Shown piece after piece: positions 47,084 to 58,580 of a DNA stretch of 64,000 nucleotides (positions are counted from its first letter, which is position 1; every line of letters begins with the position of its first letter). The translations under genes were made by a program, and so were the position numbers. Source of the DNA: Melieria omissa (lineage: Eukaryota > Arthropoda > Insecta > Diptera > Ulidiidae). The stretch is taken from contig OZ020268.1 of NCBI GenBank assembly GCA_963971225.1, positions 48,782,404 to 48,846,403 of the forward strand, in the 5' to 3' direction. The notes under the pieces are model-generated. The model did no database searches. It was not told the DNA's origin and was given only the letters and a program-made list of their open reading frames with translations.

Positions 47084-50000
47084 CTTTGATAACTAACTTG
47101 CTAGTATCTACTGTAACTTTCCACCTGAGATAGTTTTTTCGAAACTTGAAACTAACTGACTAGTTAAAAGAAAGAAAATTGTTAATGAATTGGCAGAATT
47201 GATACCAAACTTGCTAGTCTCTGCTGTGATCTTTTCACCTTAAATAATTACTTGAACTTTTGAAATCATTTCAGTCTAAGAGAATGGAATTTGCTATGAA
47301 TTGGGCTCAATGTGTCATAACTTGACAGTTGACTTGCTTGTTTCTACTGAGACTTTTCCATCTTAAAAATTTATTTGGAACTTTAAGAATAAAATAACTT
47401 TCTCTTAGACTATCAAAAGACGACTCTGTCAAGAATTGACTGGATTCTTTTTCATTGAATAGCTTTCGGTTGCAAAACCTCCTATCGTTCAAGTTTGTAT
47501 GTGAAATCTTAGCCAAATGTTTTAATTTGGTTGATGACACAGGCCGTGTGACCTCTTGCCCAACAATGTACGCTATAAACTATATAAATAATAGTTAGTT
47601 TGTGTTTAAATGTTCTGCCTTTTCGGATGTCTAACTGTGCTCTCAAGTGCTGACGTACCTGACAAATGCAATCACAGTTAAACTCTTTTAAATTTTGTGT
47701 TTACATAACCTTCAGCTAATAAAATGTGAGTTTTTACGACAACTGTTTCCACTCACTGAAAGAAGTCTATTTTTAAAACAATCCGAAAGTCTGATATACG
47801 ACTTTCTGACTATCGCTGGTTCTTCAGATTATATGTACACAGCTTTCTTTGGGTAATTTTTTTATTTGTATACCAAAAAGTTGTGCTATCCTGAAACTCT
47901 TTGCATAGAAATAGACCGACTGTTTTTTACTGCCTCTTCAGACTTTGTAGATATTTCTGTTTTTGTATCAACACAGCAATAATTGCGTCTTTTATTGTTT
48001 ATATGTATGTATGAAAAATCGGTCCTATCCTGGAAATCTTTGGTTCTTGTTGTCACTGCAGAGTTCATTGATTTAAATTCTATTGAAAAATGTCTCTGTT
48101 TTCATAATCTAAGATTAATCTCTGATATCTTGAAATGATTTGCATTTAAATGATGCAAGGATTGACTATTCACTATCTCACTGCCTCTTCATATTCTACC
48201 ACTTCATATACAGTTAAATTTTTGCGCTTTTTTATCTTTCTTACTGCCTCTTCAGACTTTATAGACATTTTTTACTGTCTTTGCATCTTCAGACTGCATG
48301 TAGATCTCAATCTTTGCATCATTAGTTGTTTGTATATACAAAAATCGGTGCTATCCTTTAAATCTTTGCTTAGAAATGATCCCTATGATCCGTAGTACTC
48401 TTACTATCTCGTCAGACTTTAATTGATTTAATTGATTTATTCGAGTGTATTGTAATAACTTTCATCATCTCTTCAGACTTTATAGAAATTATCTTTTTAC
48501 ATATCTGCCTCTGTGTCTTATGTACATGTATATGTATTTACTTTCTTACTATCTCTTGGGACTTTATATAAACATTTGTATAGGTAATTGTTCCTGTATC
48601 TATAGAATCTAAGAAAAAACTTGTCTTATGTGGGAATTTATTTCATAGAAACAATCTGAGAGTCAGGTACAGTTACACTTACTTTCCTATATTCGGGTAC
48701 TCACTTGCTATCTGTTTTTTCTGACCCTTTATAGACATTTCCCTTATGGAAGATTGTCTCCATATCTTCTGATTCTAACAAAAAGTCTAAAATTTTTTGA
48801 ATTTTTTTACAGAAATGATCCCAATGTCAGGTACTATTACACTACATTTTCTAAAGTGGGGTTATTCACTTTCTCACTGTCCCTTCCTACTTCATATAGA
48901 TTTTTCTCTATATGTTAACATAATCGTTCTTTGTACTTGCTTTTCCTTTTAATGACCAAAAAACTTGTCTCGAAACGCTTCGCATAAAATACAAAAAATT
49001 CTGCGAATTATCTGCCAGTGATTAGTCAGTTTCTCAGAATTCATTTCTATTATGTTTGTTTTCTATGCTTCAAAAAACGAATCTCGTCTTTCTTATATTC
49101 TACAATTTTCTATACCAGTTGTCTGCTTAATTGTTTCTGGCTTTTAGCCGCTGTCCGTTTGCGTGCTGCGCTTAAATTTTAGAATTTCTAATGCGGGTTT
49201 TACCTCACATGAAAACCAGATTTTGTTGTGTTACCTGCATGATAACTTCTTGTAAATGATTAATTTGGTGTAATCCTTTTTTCCCAACTTAGTTTATTTA
49301 ATGATTTTGTTGCTCTAGAAAGTTCACGAGATCAATTACTATATATAAAAAGTGGCACTTTATATTTGCAGCTAATTAGACATAATTAAAAAATAAAACA
49401 CACACTCAACGAAGCAAGAAACTATAATACACTCCAATTAAACGTACAATATCTGCTCGGGCAGCACTTGTGCTCGGAAACTTGTCAACGTCGCCTCGAA
49501 TTTCGCACAGACACTGTCGTCAACCGGGTTGCCACCCTTTTGCGCGCGCGCCCATCCTCTAGTCGGCCGACCAACAATGTAGTAAACCGCTAGTCCGTGT
49601 GCTCAGACTGTAATGCGAAGCTGCAGCGTTTCATGTTCGTTCGTCCTCCCGGGCCCCCTCTCGCATGCTCGATGCCTCTTGCACGGCTTTGCCTTGACAG
49701 CGCTCACGTTTCAGCCGACTTGAACATTTTTTTCATGGCACTTTTTTCTTTTAGTGTATAATTTGTTTTGTTTTTATTTCTGTTGCCACTGCAATTTATT
49801 ACGAGTATTTATTTTATTATGTTTTTGCTTTTTTGCCTTTTTATGTGGAATTGAATATTGACACGACTGGGGATTTTCACTGGGGTCCCCGCTTTAACCC
49901 CCGACTGATACGCCGTCAGCTCAAGTGGTGCGATTATCGTATTACGGCTGTAATTAAAAATTTATATGCGAGTATTATAGCAACAAAGCCAACAACAACA

Positions 50001-50590
50001 ATGTGATAGAAACAGAAAAAATAACGCTCTGCATGTACAATGTACATGTTGCAAAGTATTTATGACAGCAACAATTTCATTTTGTTGTTGTTGTTGTTGT
50101 TATTGTTGTTGTACTTTTATTCTGCCTTTTAGCTTATCATTAGGTGGTTGTTGTATTAACGTAAAGGCATTTACTTGTTGGTTGCATAGTGTTGAGTTTT
50201 TTCGTAATAGTAATTTATAGCTAATTCACACTGCAAATGTCGTGACTTGATCTAATCGCAAAATCGCGCCCGAACGAAGGAAAAAGCGGTGCACTGATGA
50301 TAAAAATAAAACCGTAATGTTGAATAATTTATATTGTGTGTATACTTATAAAAACTATTAAAATGTTATGGGAGTGTTGGAAAAGGTGAATCAAGGGATG
50401 GGGGGAAACACAAAAATTTACGAAAAGCATAGACCTGAGGCCATTGTTTAGACAAATATGGGTTTAAAATGTTGTTGCTTTAGGGGCCAATTCCGATTTC
50501 TGTTAGTCTTTTTACCCAAAGAGGGTTCACATGTGGAGGGTTTTTCAAAAAGAAAGCCCAGATTGATCTTAAGGGGTCAGTTTCAAAGCT
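47084..50590. other. Degenerate repetitive AT-rich DNA with a GC-rich island
   Basis: 47100-49050 contains recurring phrases (CTTGCTAGTCTCTACTG, TGCCTCTTCAGACTTTATAG, CTATCCTGAAACTCTTTG) without a fixed period, probably an old tandem array. A CpG-rich patch at 49440-49720 (GCGCGCGCCC, CCCGGGCCCC) and a GTTGTT run near 50085 follow. The CATGTACAATGTACATG palindrome at 50032-50048 is short. No gene. Confidence 0.45.
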
Positions 50591-50599
50591 TTGGATTTT

Positions 50600-51390
50600 T
50601 TAACTAAACGTTAAATTATAGCTAAGAGCTGCTTTAATGTCTCAAAAGCTCAATTCAAGTAGAATCGTAAGTGGAATTTGAATGCTGTTTCTTAGAGTAG
50701 TCGACATTGAAATGGTCAAAAAGATCTAAAATGATCTATGGGATCTTCATTAAATTCTCTTCGTCTTAAAAAGATACAGTAAAAATACAATTTTATTGCC
50801 CTGAAAGCCTAAAGAATGCCAAGACTGGGCTTCAAGTTGCTAATTGATGTCGTTTCTAAGAATAGTTGGCAGTCAAATGGTCGGAGGTGATCGTAAGTGA
50901 TCTACAGGATCTCTATTGAAGTCTCTTAGTCTTAAAAATACACTTTAAACAGTAATTAATAGTCTTTTCAATGCCCTGATATCCTAAAGAGAGTGAAGAC
51001 AAGGCTTCAAGTTGCTTATTGATGTCGTTTCTTAGAATAGTTAGCAGTGAAATGGTCAGAGGTGATCCAAAATGATCTAAACGGTCTCCATTGAAGTCTC
51101 TTAGTCTAAAAAATACATTTTACATTCTAATTAAAAGTCTTTTCAATGCCCTGATAACCTAAAGAAGGCCAAGAATAAGCTTCATGCTCTTCGTCAATGC
51201 CTTTTCTCGGAGTAGTTGGCAGCCAAATGGTCAGCGGGGATCTAAAATGATTTGAAATGATCTATAGGTTTCCCATTGAATCTTCTTAGTCTTAAAAAGA
51301 CACTTTTCTGTGTAGTTAAATCTTTTTATTGGAGTCTTTCTATTCTGATAGCCTATAGAGTACCAAGACTGCGCTTTAAGTTAAATACAT
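50600..51390. repeat. About 175-bp tandem array
   Basis: The anchor TGATCTA followed by GATCTCCATTGAAGTCTCTT recurs at 50732, 50898, 51073 and 51258 (166-185 bp apart). Between anchors are TTTTCAATGCCCTGATANCC, CAAGNCTGGGCTTCAAGTTG and GTCGTTTCTTAGAATAGTTN. About 4.5 degenerate copies; non-coding. Confidence 0.8.
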
Positions 51391-52370
51391 ATTTCTGTTA
51401 ATTCTTTTAATGTATGTTGGATTTTTAATAAATATGACAACATTTGCCCAATCTTTCCATTGTCATTTTATACCTATGAATCTTGAAATAGTTCTAAATT
51501 TTCTATGATTAACTCATGCTTCTATATATTTCAAGGTAATCCAACATAATGTTGGCATATTTTTTACGCCATTAATTGGTCAGCTAATTTTAAAAGGTGT
51601 GCTTAATAAATGGCACAATTTTTGTCATAAAAAGATTTTATATGTTTGTGACAGTTAAATCTGAAACATTTAGCATTTGATTTATTGGTCATCAACAACA
51701 CAAACGCCCACTGCAAAGCCTCCAAATTTTGCTAACTAATAGTTTTCTTGGTGTCTACGTGCACCACTCAACTGTTTAATCTTATCACTGAAATGTGAGA
51801 CAAATAGAAGAAAAATGCATAAATTACGAAAAGTAAAGACTGTTCAATAAAAACATAATCGCGCCAAAACCACACAAAATTGTTTGCGTAGAGGCACCGC
51901 GGGGTTAAGAGCGAAGTCAGGCAGCGAATGATTCAAATCGAATGGCGGTCGGGAGCAGAGAAGTCGATGTGAATAAACTGCTTTGTTTATCGCTTTGTCG
52001 ATAATTCGTGGAATCTGGCATTTATATTCAAAGGTAATAAAAAACTAGACAAAAATCGAAAAAGAAAAAATAAACTTGAACCAAAGTCAAATAAAACATG
52101 CAAACAACATTATCAGCTCATTAAAAATAGAACGCCATATGCGTAGATAGGCGGCGAAAAATTTAAGTACTAAAGGTGAAAATGACAAGTCGGATAACGT
52201 AGAATAAGTTTTATAATGGAATTAATAAGTTTTATAATGGAAAAAGTTTAAAAATCGGAAAAAGAATACAATTGACAATCAAATTTTTTGTTGAAAACAT
52301 GTCTAGAAGTGATTGCTGTGAAGTTATTTTTGTTAAATAAACATAGTTGATAAGATAATTAATAATAAAT
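51391..52370. other. AT-rich spacer
   Basis: No gene recognised. A short GC-richer patch at 51895-51990 is the only compositional feature. Confidence 0.45.
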
Positions 52371-53520
52371 AATCAATTAATTGATTGATTAGTTGATTAA
52401 TTAAAAGATTATTTGATTTTTTGATTGATTAGTTGATTAATTGAATGACTAATTGATTGATTAGTTGGTTATTTCATTGATTAATTAATTTATACATTTT
52501 CAGAATTTTTTAGTCTTGACTAATTCGAAAGTTTTCTATTGTAATTAAATATGAAAATGAAGTGAACATACTTTTTTAACCAAATAATCCGGCAAACTTC
52601 TATTCAATTAATTAAACAAAAATTAATTGTTGGACTAGATCATTAATTACTTGATTCGTTAATTAAACGGTTGATAAATAAATAAATTATTTTTGAATTT
52701 CTTAATTCTAACTAAGAGAGTTAATTATTGTATGAAAAACAACTGATTAGACATATTTCAATTAAATAATCACGCAAATTGTAGTTAACAAGGGTTAAAT
52801 TGATTGATTAGTTGATTAATAAATGAATGAATGCATTTATTAATTAATGATTATTTGTTGGGCCCAATTAATTAGTTGTAAATCATTTTTAATTTTGTAA
52901 TCCTAACTTCTTCGAAAGTTTATTATTGTATAGTAAGTAATTACAAATGTTTTAATGAAATAATCATGTAAATAGGTAATAAATGAATACAAAATTAATT
53001 GCTTGATCAGTTTTTTAACTAATTGATTGATTCTTTGATAAATAAAAAAAATTATATTTAAATTTATTAATCCTAACTAATTAGGAAGTTAATTATTGTA
53101 GTTAAATATGAAAAACAAGTGATTAGACATATTTGAATTAAATAAGCAGGCAAATTTCTAATGAATAAGCATTTAGTTGGTTAACTAATCACTTAAACTA
53201 AGCTAATTAATTAAATAAATAATTAATAAATTAATTAGTTGATTAATTAATTTTGAATCTATAAATTTAAATGTTAACTATTTTAGTTAAATATAAGAAA
53301 TGTGATTACACATTTTTTATTGAAATAATCAGGCAAACATATCATCAATTATTTAATATTCAATTAATTGACTGATTATTTGACCAACTGATTAATTAGG
53401 TAATTAGTTTTTAATTTATTAATCCTAACTAATTTGAAATTTAACTATTTTGATTAAATATGAGAAATAAGTGACACATATTTTAATGAAAAAAAATCAG
53501 GTAAATTGGAAATTATTTAC
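52370..53520. repeat. About 182-bp tandem array
   Basis: AATAATCNGGCAAAC-like anchors occur at 52583, 52765, 52959, 53141, 53324 and about 53492 (182, 194, 182, 183, 168 bp apart). Each unit also holds AATCCTAACTAATTCGAAAG and a TTGATTGATTAGTTGATTAA stretch. About six degenerate copies; extremely AT-rich. Confidence 0.85.
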
Positions 53521-56302
53521 TTTTCCTCAAATAAATACATGTGTCAAATTTATGAAATGTTTGAAAAAATTTTAATTAATGCCGGTTTAAACACTAATTA
53601 GCGTAAAATATAATCAAAGCTATTGATTTTTTCTTTGTATTGTTACTGCAGTAAATATTTCGTTTTTTCCAATTCCCATTCTTCGTAATTCGAAACTTCC
53701 GCACTGACGTCTTACTACCGTTCGTCGCGTAAACGCCCTTTACGCAATCCCCAAGCGCCCCAAACTGTTATGCAGCGACGGTGGGGGGGGGAAGGCGCCT
53801 GAGAGGTTAGCGCGGCAAAAGCGTCCGATTTGCGTCATTTGTGCGCCACCAGCGGCCCAAAAAGTTGACAGCAACAAAAGCGACACGTGTCTGCAACGCA
53901 TTTCCAACCAACTCTTTCGCCGCTATGGCAGTGCACGCGCGTCCCCGCACCCGCCAACCGCTGACCTTTGCAACTTCAATGCCACCTTAAATCCATTCGT
54001 TGTGTTGCTGTAACTTATAGAAGGGGGAAAAGCGGTGCCAATATGGCGTCAAATGTGACGTTTTTAATGTCAAAGTAAGCATTGGACGGACAGAATGCAC
54101 TGAGCGCGCCGGTCGCATGTGTGCGCTGCGCATTGTCTGCTGTCATTGTCAGCAGCAGTTACCGGATATTGAAAATTTTGCAAGAAAATCACATTAGTTC
54201 AGCTGTGAGGAGAAGTATGAGTGTGTGTGTGTGTGTGTGCGTGTGCGTATATTTCGGTTGCCTGTGAACGCCCCCAAATGGCGCGACACTTTGACTTCCC
54301 CAGACGTTTGCATGTGTCACTCTAATGTTCGTTGTTAGTGTTGTTGTTATGGTTGCCAATTGCAGCTGTTGTTTGACTTGTGCCGCACTCTGATTGTTGT
54401 TGTTGTTGTGCCGTCTGCATACGACATCAAGCGGCCAAAGGCTTCAGCAATGATGAATTAATTTCATTTGGAAAAGGTTTGACTCAGGCGAGGCCGCATC
54501 AAGGGGCGTCAACGGCGCCAGAGCGTGGCAAGCGGGCACACGAATTCAATCTGATGTCAGCGTGTGAACACTTGGCAGGCGACAGTTTGTTCAGTGGCGT
54601 GTAGGCGCTCGAAGTTTGGTAGTGAAATTTCAGTGCCAGCAACAATGGTTGAACACGTAAACAACTCATTTCTCAAGCACTCTTCCACCCTTCCTCGCGT
54701 CTTGAACTGCTGCAGCTTGGCTTTAGTCTGGAAGGTCAACTTAAAGTTGCCAACAACGAAAAATACTTTTAGGGTCAAACACTTTTGTGGGATTCAAAGT
54801 TGAATCAGAGGTCAGAGCAATTGCTGTGAATGTCAACTATTTTCTAAGTCATAATGGCTTATGTGAAGTGAAAAGCGGTTACTCACATTTTGAATTGGTG
54901 ATAGAAATTGCTTTTCAGGGCCTTAAGCGTTCACTGACTGTCAATGTCATCTTACATTCTTGGACAATCTGAGAAGTAACTCAGGCGGTTTCCAGAGCAT
55001 AAAGTGATCTTTGACTTTGACTTTGAGAAGAAGTATATTTTCTAAGGATTTCCCGAGCCATTTCTTCTAGATTATCCATTTCGATACTTAATTCCTAGGA
55101 GGGGGAATAGTTTGTGTGATACCACAATGGGCTTTATTGGCTTAGATGATCCATGATTTCAATGATCTCTGAGATCGAAAAAACATTTTTATATTTGTTT
55201 TTGGAGAAATGAGGATCTGAATTTAGCAACAATTTAAAGAAAATTTATTAAAAAGTACCCGGAACCAGCCTTCCGTTTTACTACTTTTGTGGGTTGCCAC
55301 ATCTTTAAGCAATCTTCCTTCTAAATTGCACAGTCCTTGCTTGACAATTTCGTTTCAAATTGGTCGCTTAACTATGTTAATTCGAATATCTTTAAAAATC
55401 TATCGATCTATCTATATCAATATCTATAAGTATGTCTATGAATATATCTTCGAATATCTAAAAAAAAAGATTTTGACCAAATTGTCTTTTCATTTCATAA
55501 AATTGTGTGCGTAACCGAATGTTAAGCGTTGCCACCTGCAACAGTTTTTAATATTCCATGAACTAAAATAAAACGAAACTATTTTATTTTTTAGCAATCA
55601 ACTTTCACTATTTTATTAAATGACATCTGACTTTCATAAACTTTATTCTAATATTTTTTTAAATGACAACCAAATCACTAAAAATGTTTTTTTCTTTTAT
55701 TTTCTTACAGGTTTTTGCCGCTTTGGGACTACAAATTTCTGTGGAATAATATTTCCAGAAACCAACTTCAATAAAAACTTCATTAAAAATACAACTTTTT
55801 AAACAAATTAAGGGGATTTTTATGATATTAAAAAAATGTTGAAGCTGTTTGCCGTGACTACTAAAAAACAACAACAAAAACAAGACACAAATTCCGTTGA
55901 AAATTTCAAACGTAATTAAAAACGATGGCAAATAAAGATGACAAAATTTAATTATATCAACCAACAACAACAATAAACACACATATATCAATTTAATTGA
56001 TTAATTATAACGAGAAGTTTTGTTCCACGCCAATAAAAAAATATGAATGCATTTTTGTATTAAAGTGCGAAAAAAATGCAAAATAAAGTTTAAAAAAAGT
56101 GAAAAAGGCCAAATGACAGTCGAACAAGCTTTTGTAGCTTTTGTGACGGCCTCGCATTGAATGAAAATTGTGAAAATGTGTTCAGCTGCGCCATTCACGT
56201 GCATTTCCGTTCTTGTTGTTATTTCCGTTTCCGTCATAACATTAACAATTAATTTTGCTTTTAAGCGTTTTAAAAGTAAAATTTTTAATTAAACATGTTC
56301 TC
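53521..56302. other. Non-coding DNA upstream of the Gln-rich exon
   Basis: A GC-richer, CpG-containing stretch spans 53690-54620 with G9 at 53786-53794 and a (GT)n microsatellite at 54220-54248. An acceptor-like TTTTATTTTCTTACAG|G occurs at 55695-55711. Short frames have no domain. If the gene's 5' UTR is spliced, its first exon and promoter may be here or further left. Confidence 0.4.
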
Positions 56303-56324
56303 TCTCTCTTTTTTGTTTCGCAGG
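56301..56324 (+). other. Candidate 3' splice site before the Gln-rich exon
   Basis: A long pyrimidine tract (CTCTCTCTCTTTTTTGTTTC) followed by GCAG|GATG puts an acceptor at 56322-56323. It would make 56324-57295 the 5' UTR part of the exon that contains the Gln-rich coding start. Inferred from consensus only. Confidence 0.5.
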
Positions 56325-57295
56325 ATGTGAGCAAATGAAATAAAATGTTCTTCTCCGCATAAAATAAAAGTGTTGCAAATATTTCTGGAGAAAACTTGTG
56401 TTCTTTAAATAAAAAAATATATATATAAAAATAAAATGAAATAAAGCGTAAATAAAAAATTCAATAAAATTTTTTTAATAATTATTACATAAGCTGTAAA
56501 GAAAGAAATTAATTATTAAAATTAATTATGAAATTTTGCAAGGAAAAGTGAAAATTCAAATTAAAAAAAGTAAAAGTAAAAAAAACAAGTGAGCAAATGT
56601 TTTTTCTTTTGTTTTTGTAATATAAAAAATATATATATAAAATAAAATTTTCACAAATAATATGAAAATTATATTTCAATAAATTCACACATAATTCATT
56701 CAATAAGTAAAGTTAAAATTAAAGTTAGTTTAAGCTTAAAGCTGAAGTAAAGAAAAATAAGAAGAAGAGCAAAAGGCGTTCCCGCTTCAAAGTAAAATTC
56801 ATAAAAAATTTATAATATTGAAGAAAAAAAAATGAAAAGTTGCAGTTGCTAAAAAATTGAAGAGAGTGCAAAATAAAAGATAAAGTTAAAAAAAATATAT
56901 ATTGAAAAAAGTTGCTGCAAAACGGAAGCCAAAATCTCCCACAAATCATACTGAAAATCAGTTGCAAAAGAAGAAGAAGCAGCGGCGCATGGACTATAGT
57001 GTGTGGGTGTGGCAAGTGATGCAGTGAACAGTGCTCCGGCTCCCCTGTTTGGCTGTGCGCTGTTAGTGCCCGCGTCGCCGTCCCCATCGTCAGTGTCTCG
57101 TTGTCGTTGTTGCCACACGCCCGCCACACACGACTGCGCGTCCGTCGCGCCACCCGACTTGCGCCAGTGCAGCTGCTAGAACGGCCGACGTCGGCGTCGG
57201 CCCTGACAACGGCGTCCACGTTCACGTCGCCGTCCACGCCGTCGCCGTGATGTGGTGCGCCCATAGCAGCAGCAGGAGCAGCAGTTCGGCATGAA
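56324..57295 (+). other. Putative 5' UTR of the Gln-rich gene
   Basis: An AT-rich stretch (to about 56950) changes to GC-rich sequence (57000-57290, with CGTCGGCGTCGG-like words) just before the coding start. Several upstream ATGs occur, some followed at once by a stop (ATGTGA at 56325). A TGA at 57248-57250 closes the coding frame upstream. Confidence 0.4.
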
Positions 57296-57718
57296 ATGGA
57301 AGCAGCCATACGCTCATCAGTGCAGGTCGGTGGTCCACCGCCCCCAACAGGTGGTCAGCAACAGCAGCAGCAACAGCAGCAACAACAGCAGCAGCAACAG
57401 CAACAGCAGCAGCAGCAACAGCGCGGTGGCAGTGGCGGCAATCAGCCGCCACAACAACTGTCGCACGCGCACGATAATGGACCATCGTCGCAGCAACAGC
57501 TCCAGCAGCAACATCACCCACATCAACAGCAGCATCTTCAACACCAGCAACAACAGCAACAGCAGCAGCAGCATCATCATTCACACCAACAGCACCAGCA
57601 GCAGCAGCAGCATCTACAGCAGCAGCAACAGCAGCATCATCAACAGCAGCAGCAGCAGCAACAACAGCAGGCGAACCAGCAGCAAAACAATAGCAACAGC
57701 AACCAGAACAGCCTACAA

Positions 57719-57749
<31 letters not shown>

Positions 57750-57813
57750 AGCAACAGGCCAATATGTCGGCCTATCAGCAGCGTATACCATCGGGGCCGT
57801 CACCGATTCACAG
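57296..57813 (+). CDS. Gln-rich N-terminal coding exon, unidentified nuclear-type protein (partial)
   Basis: First coding exon, 172 codons plus two bases. ATG at 57296 has a strong context (G at -3 and G at +4) and is the first in-frame Met after the TGA at 57248. The product starts MEAAIRSSVQVGGPPPPTG, then has long Gln and Gln/His runs (about residues 22-43, 60-125, 140-157), interrupted by a Gly/Pro patch, and ends MSAYQQRIPSGPSPIHR at a CAG|GTGGGC donor (57813/57814). Continuing past the donor gives a stop four codons on, which supports splicing. No catalytic domain, signal peptide or membrane segment is present. Poly-Gln N-termini are frequent in fly transcription and chromatin cofactors, but I do not recognise the gene and do not name it. 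CAG repeats keep all six frames open here, so opposite-strand and shifted frames are shadows. Confidence 0.75.
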
Positions 57814-57929
57814 GTGGGCACCATAGTTTTTGATTTGAAATTGTTATTTTGTTGTTTGTGTAATTTACCACCAATTGATGTGGTGTGGTTGTCAAAGTGA
57901 AACATTTGACATATTTTTGTCAAACTTGG
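57814..57929 (+). other. Start of the intron after the Gln-rich exon
   Basis: Donor GTGGGC. The intron presumably continues to the right edge of the window, since no acceptor followed by a coding frame was recognised in 57814-64000. Confidence 0.5.
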
Positions 57930-58580
57930 TACATACACTTGTAAGAGTGCTAGACACTTTGGGTTCTAAATTGGATTCAATCGGGCAAGAACCACGCCCA
58001 CTGCTCATACAAGTGGAATCTTCTTTGGGGTTTATACTGGGAACTGTTGAACCGATTTCAATGAAATGTTGTGAAAATTACTAGTTTCAATTGAGCTTTA
58101 ACTGTTATAAGAATTGTTGAAATCGGATAAGAACCACGCCCTTTTCTCATACAAGTGAAATCTTCTTTGAGCGTTATCCTGGAAACTATGCACTCAATTT
58201 CAATGAAATTTTGTAAAAATTGCCAGTTTGATGAAGGCATTAACTGTTATAAGAATTATTGAAATCGGACAAGAATCACGCCCACTGTCCATACAAGTGA
58301 AATCTTCTTTAAGCGTTATCCTGGAAACTATTCACTCAATTTCAATGAAATTTTGTAAAAATTACTAGTTTGATGAAAGCATTAATTGTTGCATAAGTTA
58401 TCAAAATCGGTCAAGAACTACGCCCACTGTCCATACAAGTGAAACCTTCTTTGAGCGTTATCCTAGAAACTATTTAATCAATTTCAATAAAACTTTGTTA
58501 AACTGACAAAATTTAATGCGATAATTATTTCACATAAGTCTGACTAGATTCGGTTTGCAGCTACACCCACTGTTCATTAG
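57930..58580. repeat. 142-bp tandem array, about 4.5 copies
   Basis: CACGCCCACTG-type anchors at 57993, 58135, 58277, 58419 and a decayed fifth at 58561 give an exact 142-bp period. Units share CATACAAGTGAAATCTTCTT, GCGTTATCCTGGAAACTAT and CAATTTCAATGAAATTTTGT. The middle copies are about 90% identical by eye, so this array is younger than most others here. Intronic. Confidence 0.9.

Noticed and set aside
57222..57938. 238-codon minus-strand Ala/Val-rich frame
   Set aside because: Shadow of the CAG/CAA repeats of the Gln-rich exon; it runs through the splice donor and has no non-repeat content.
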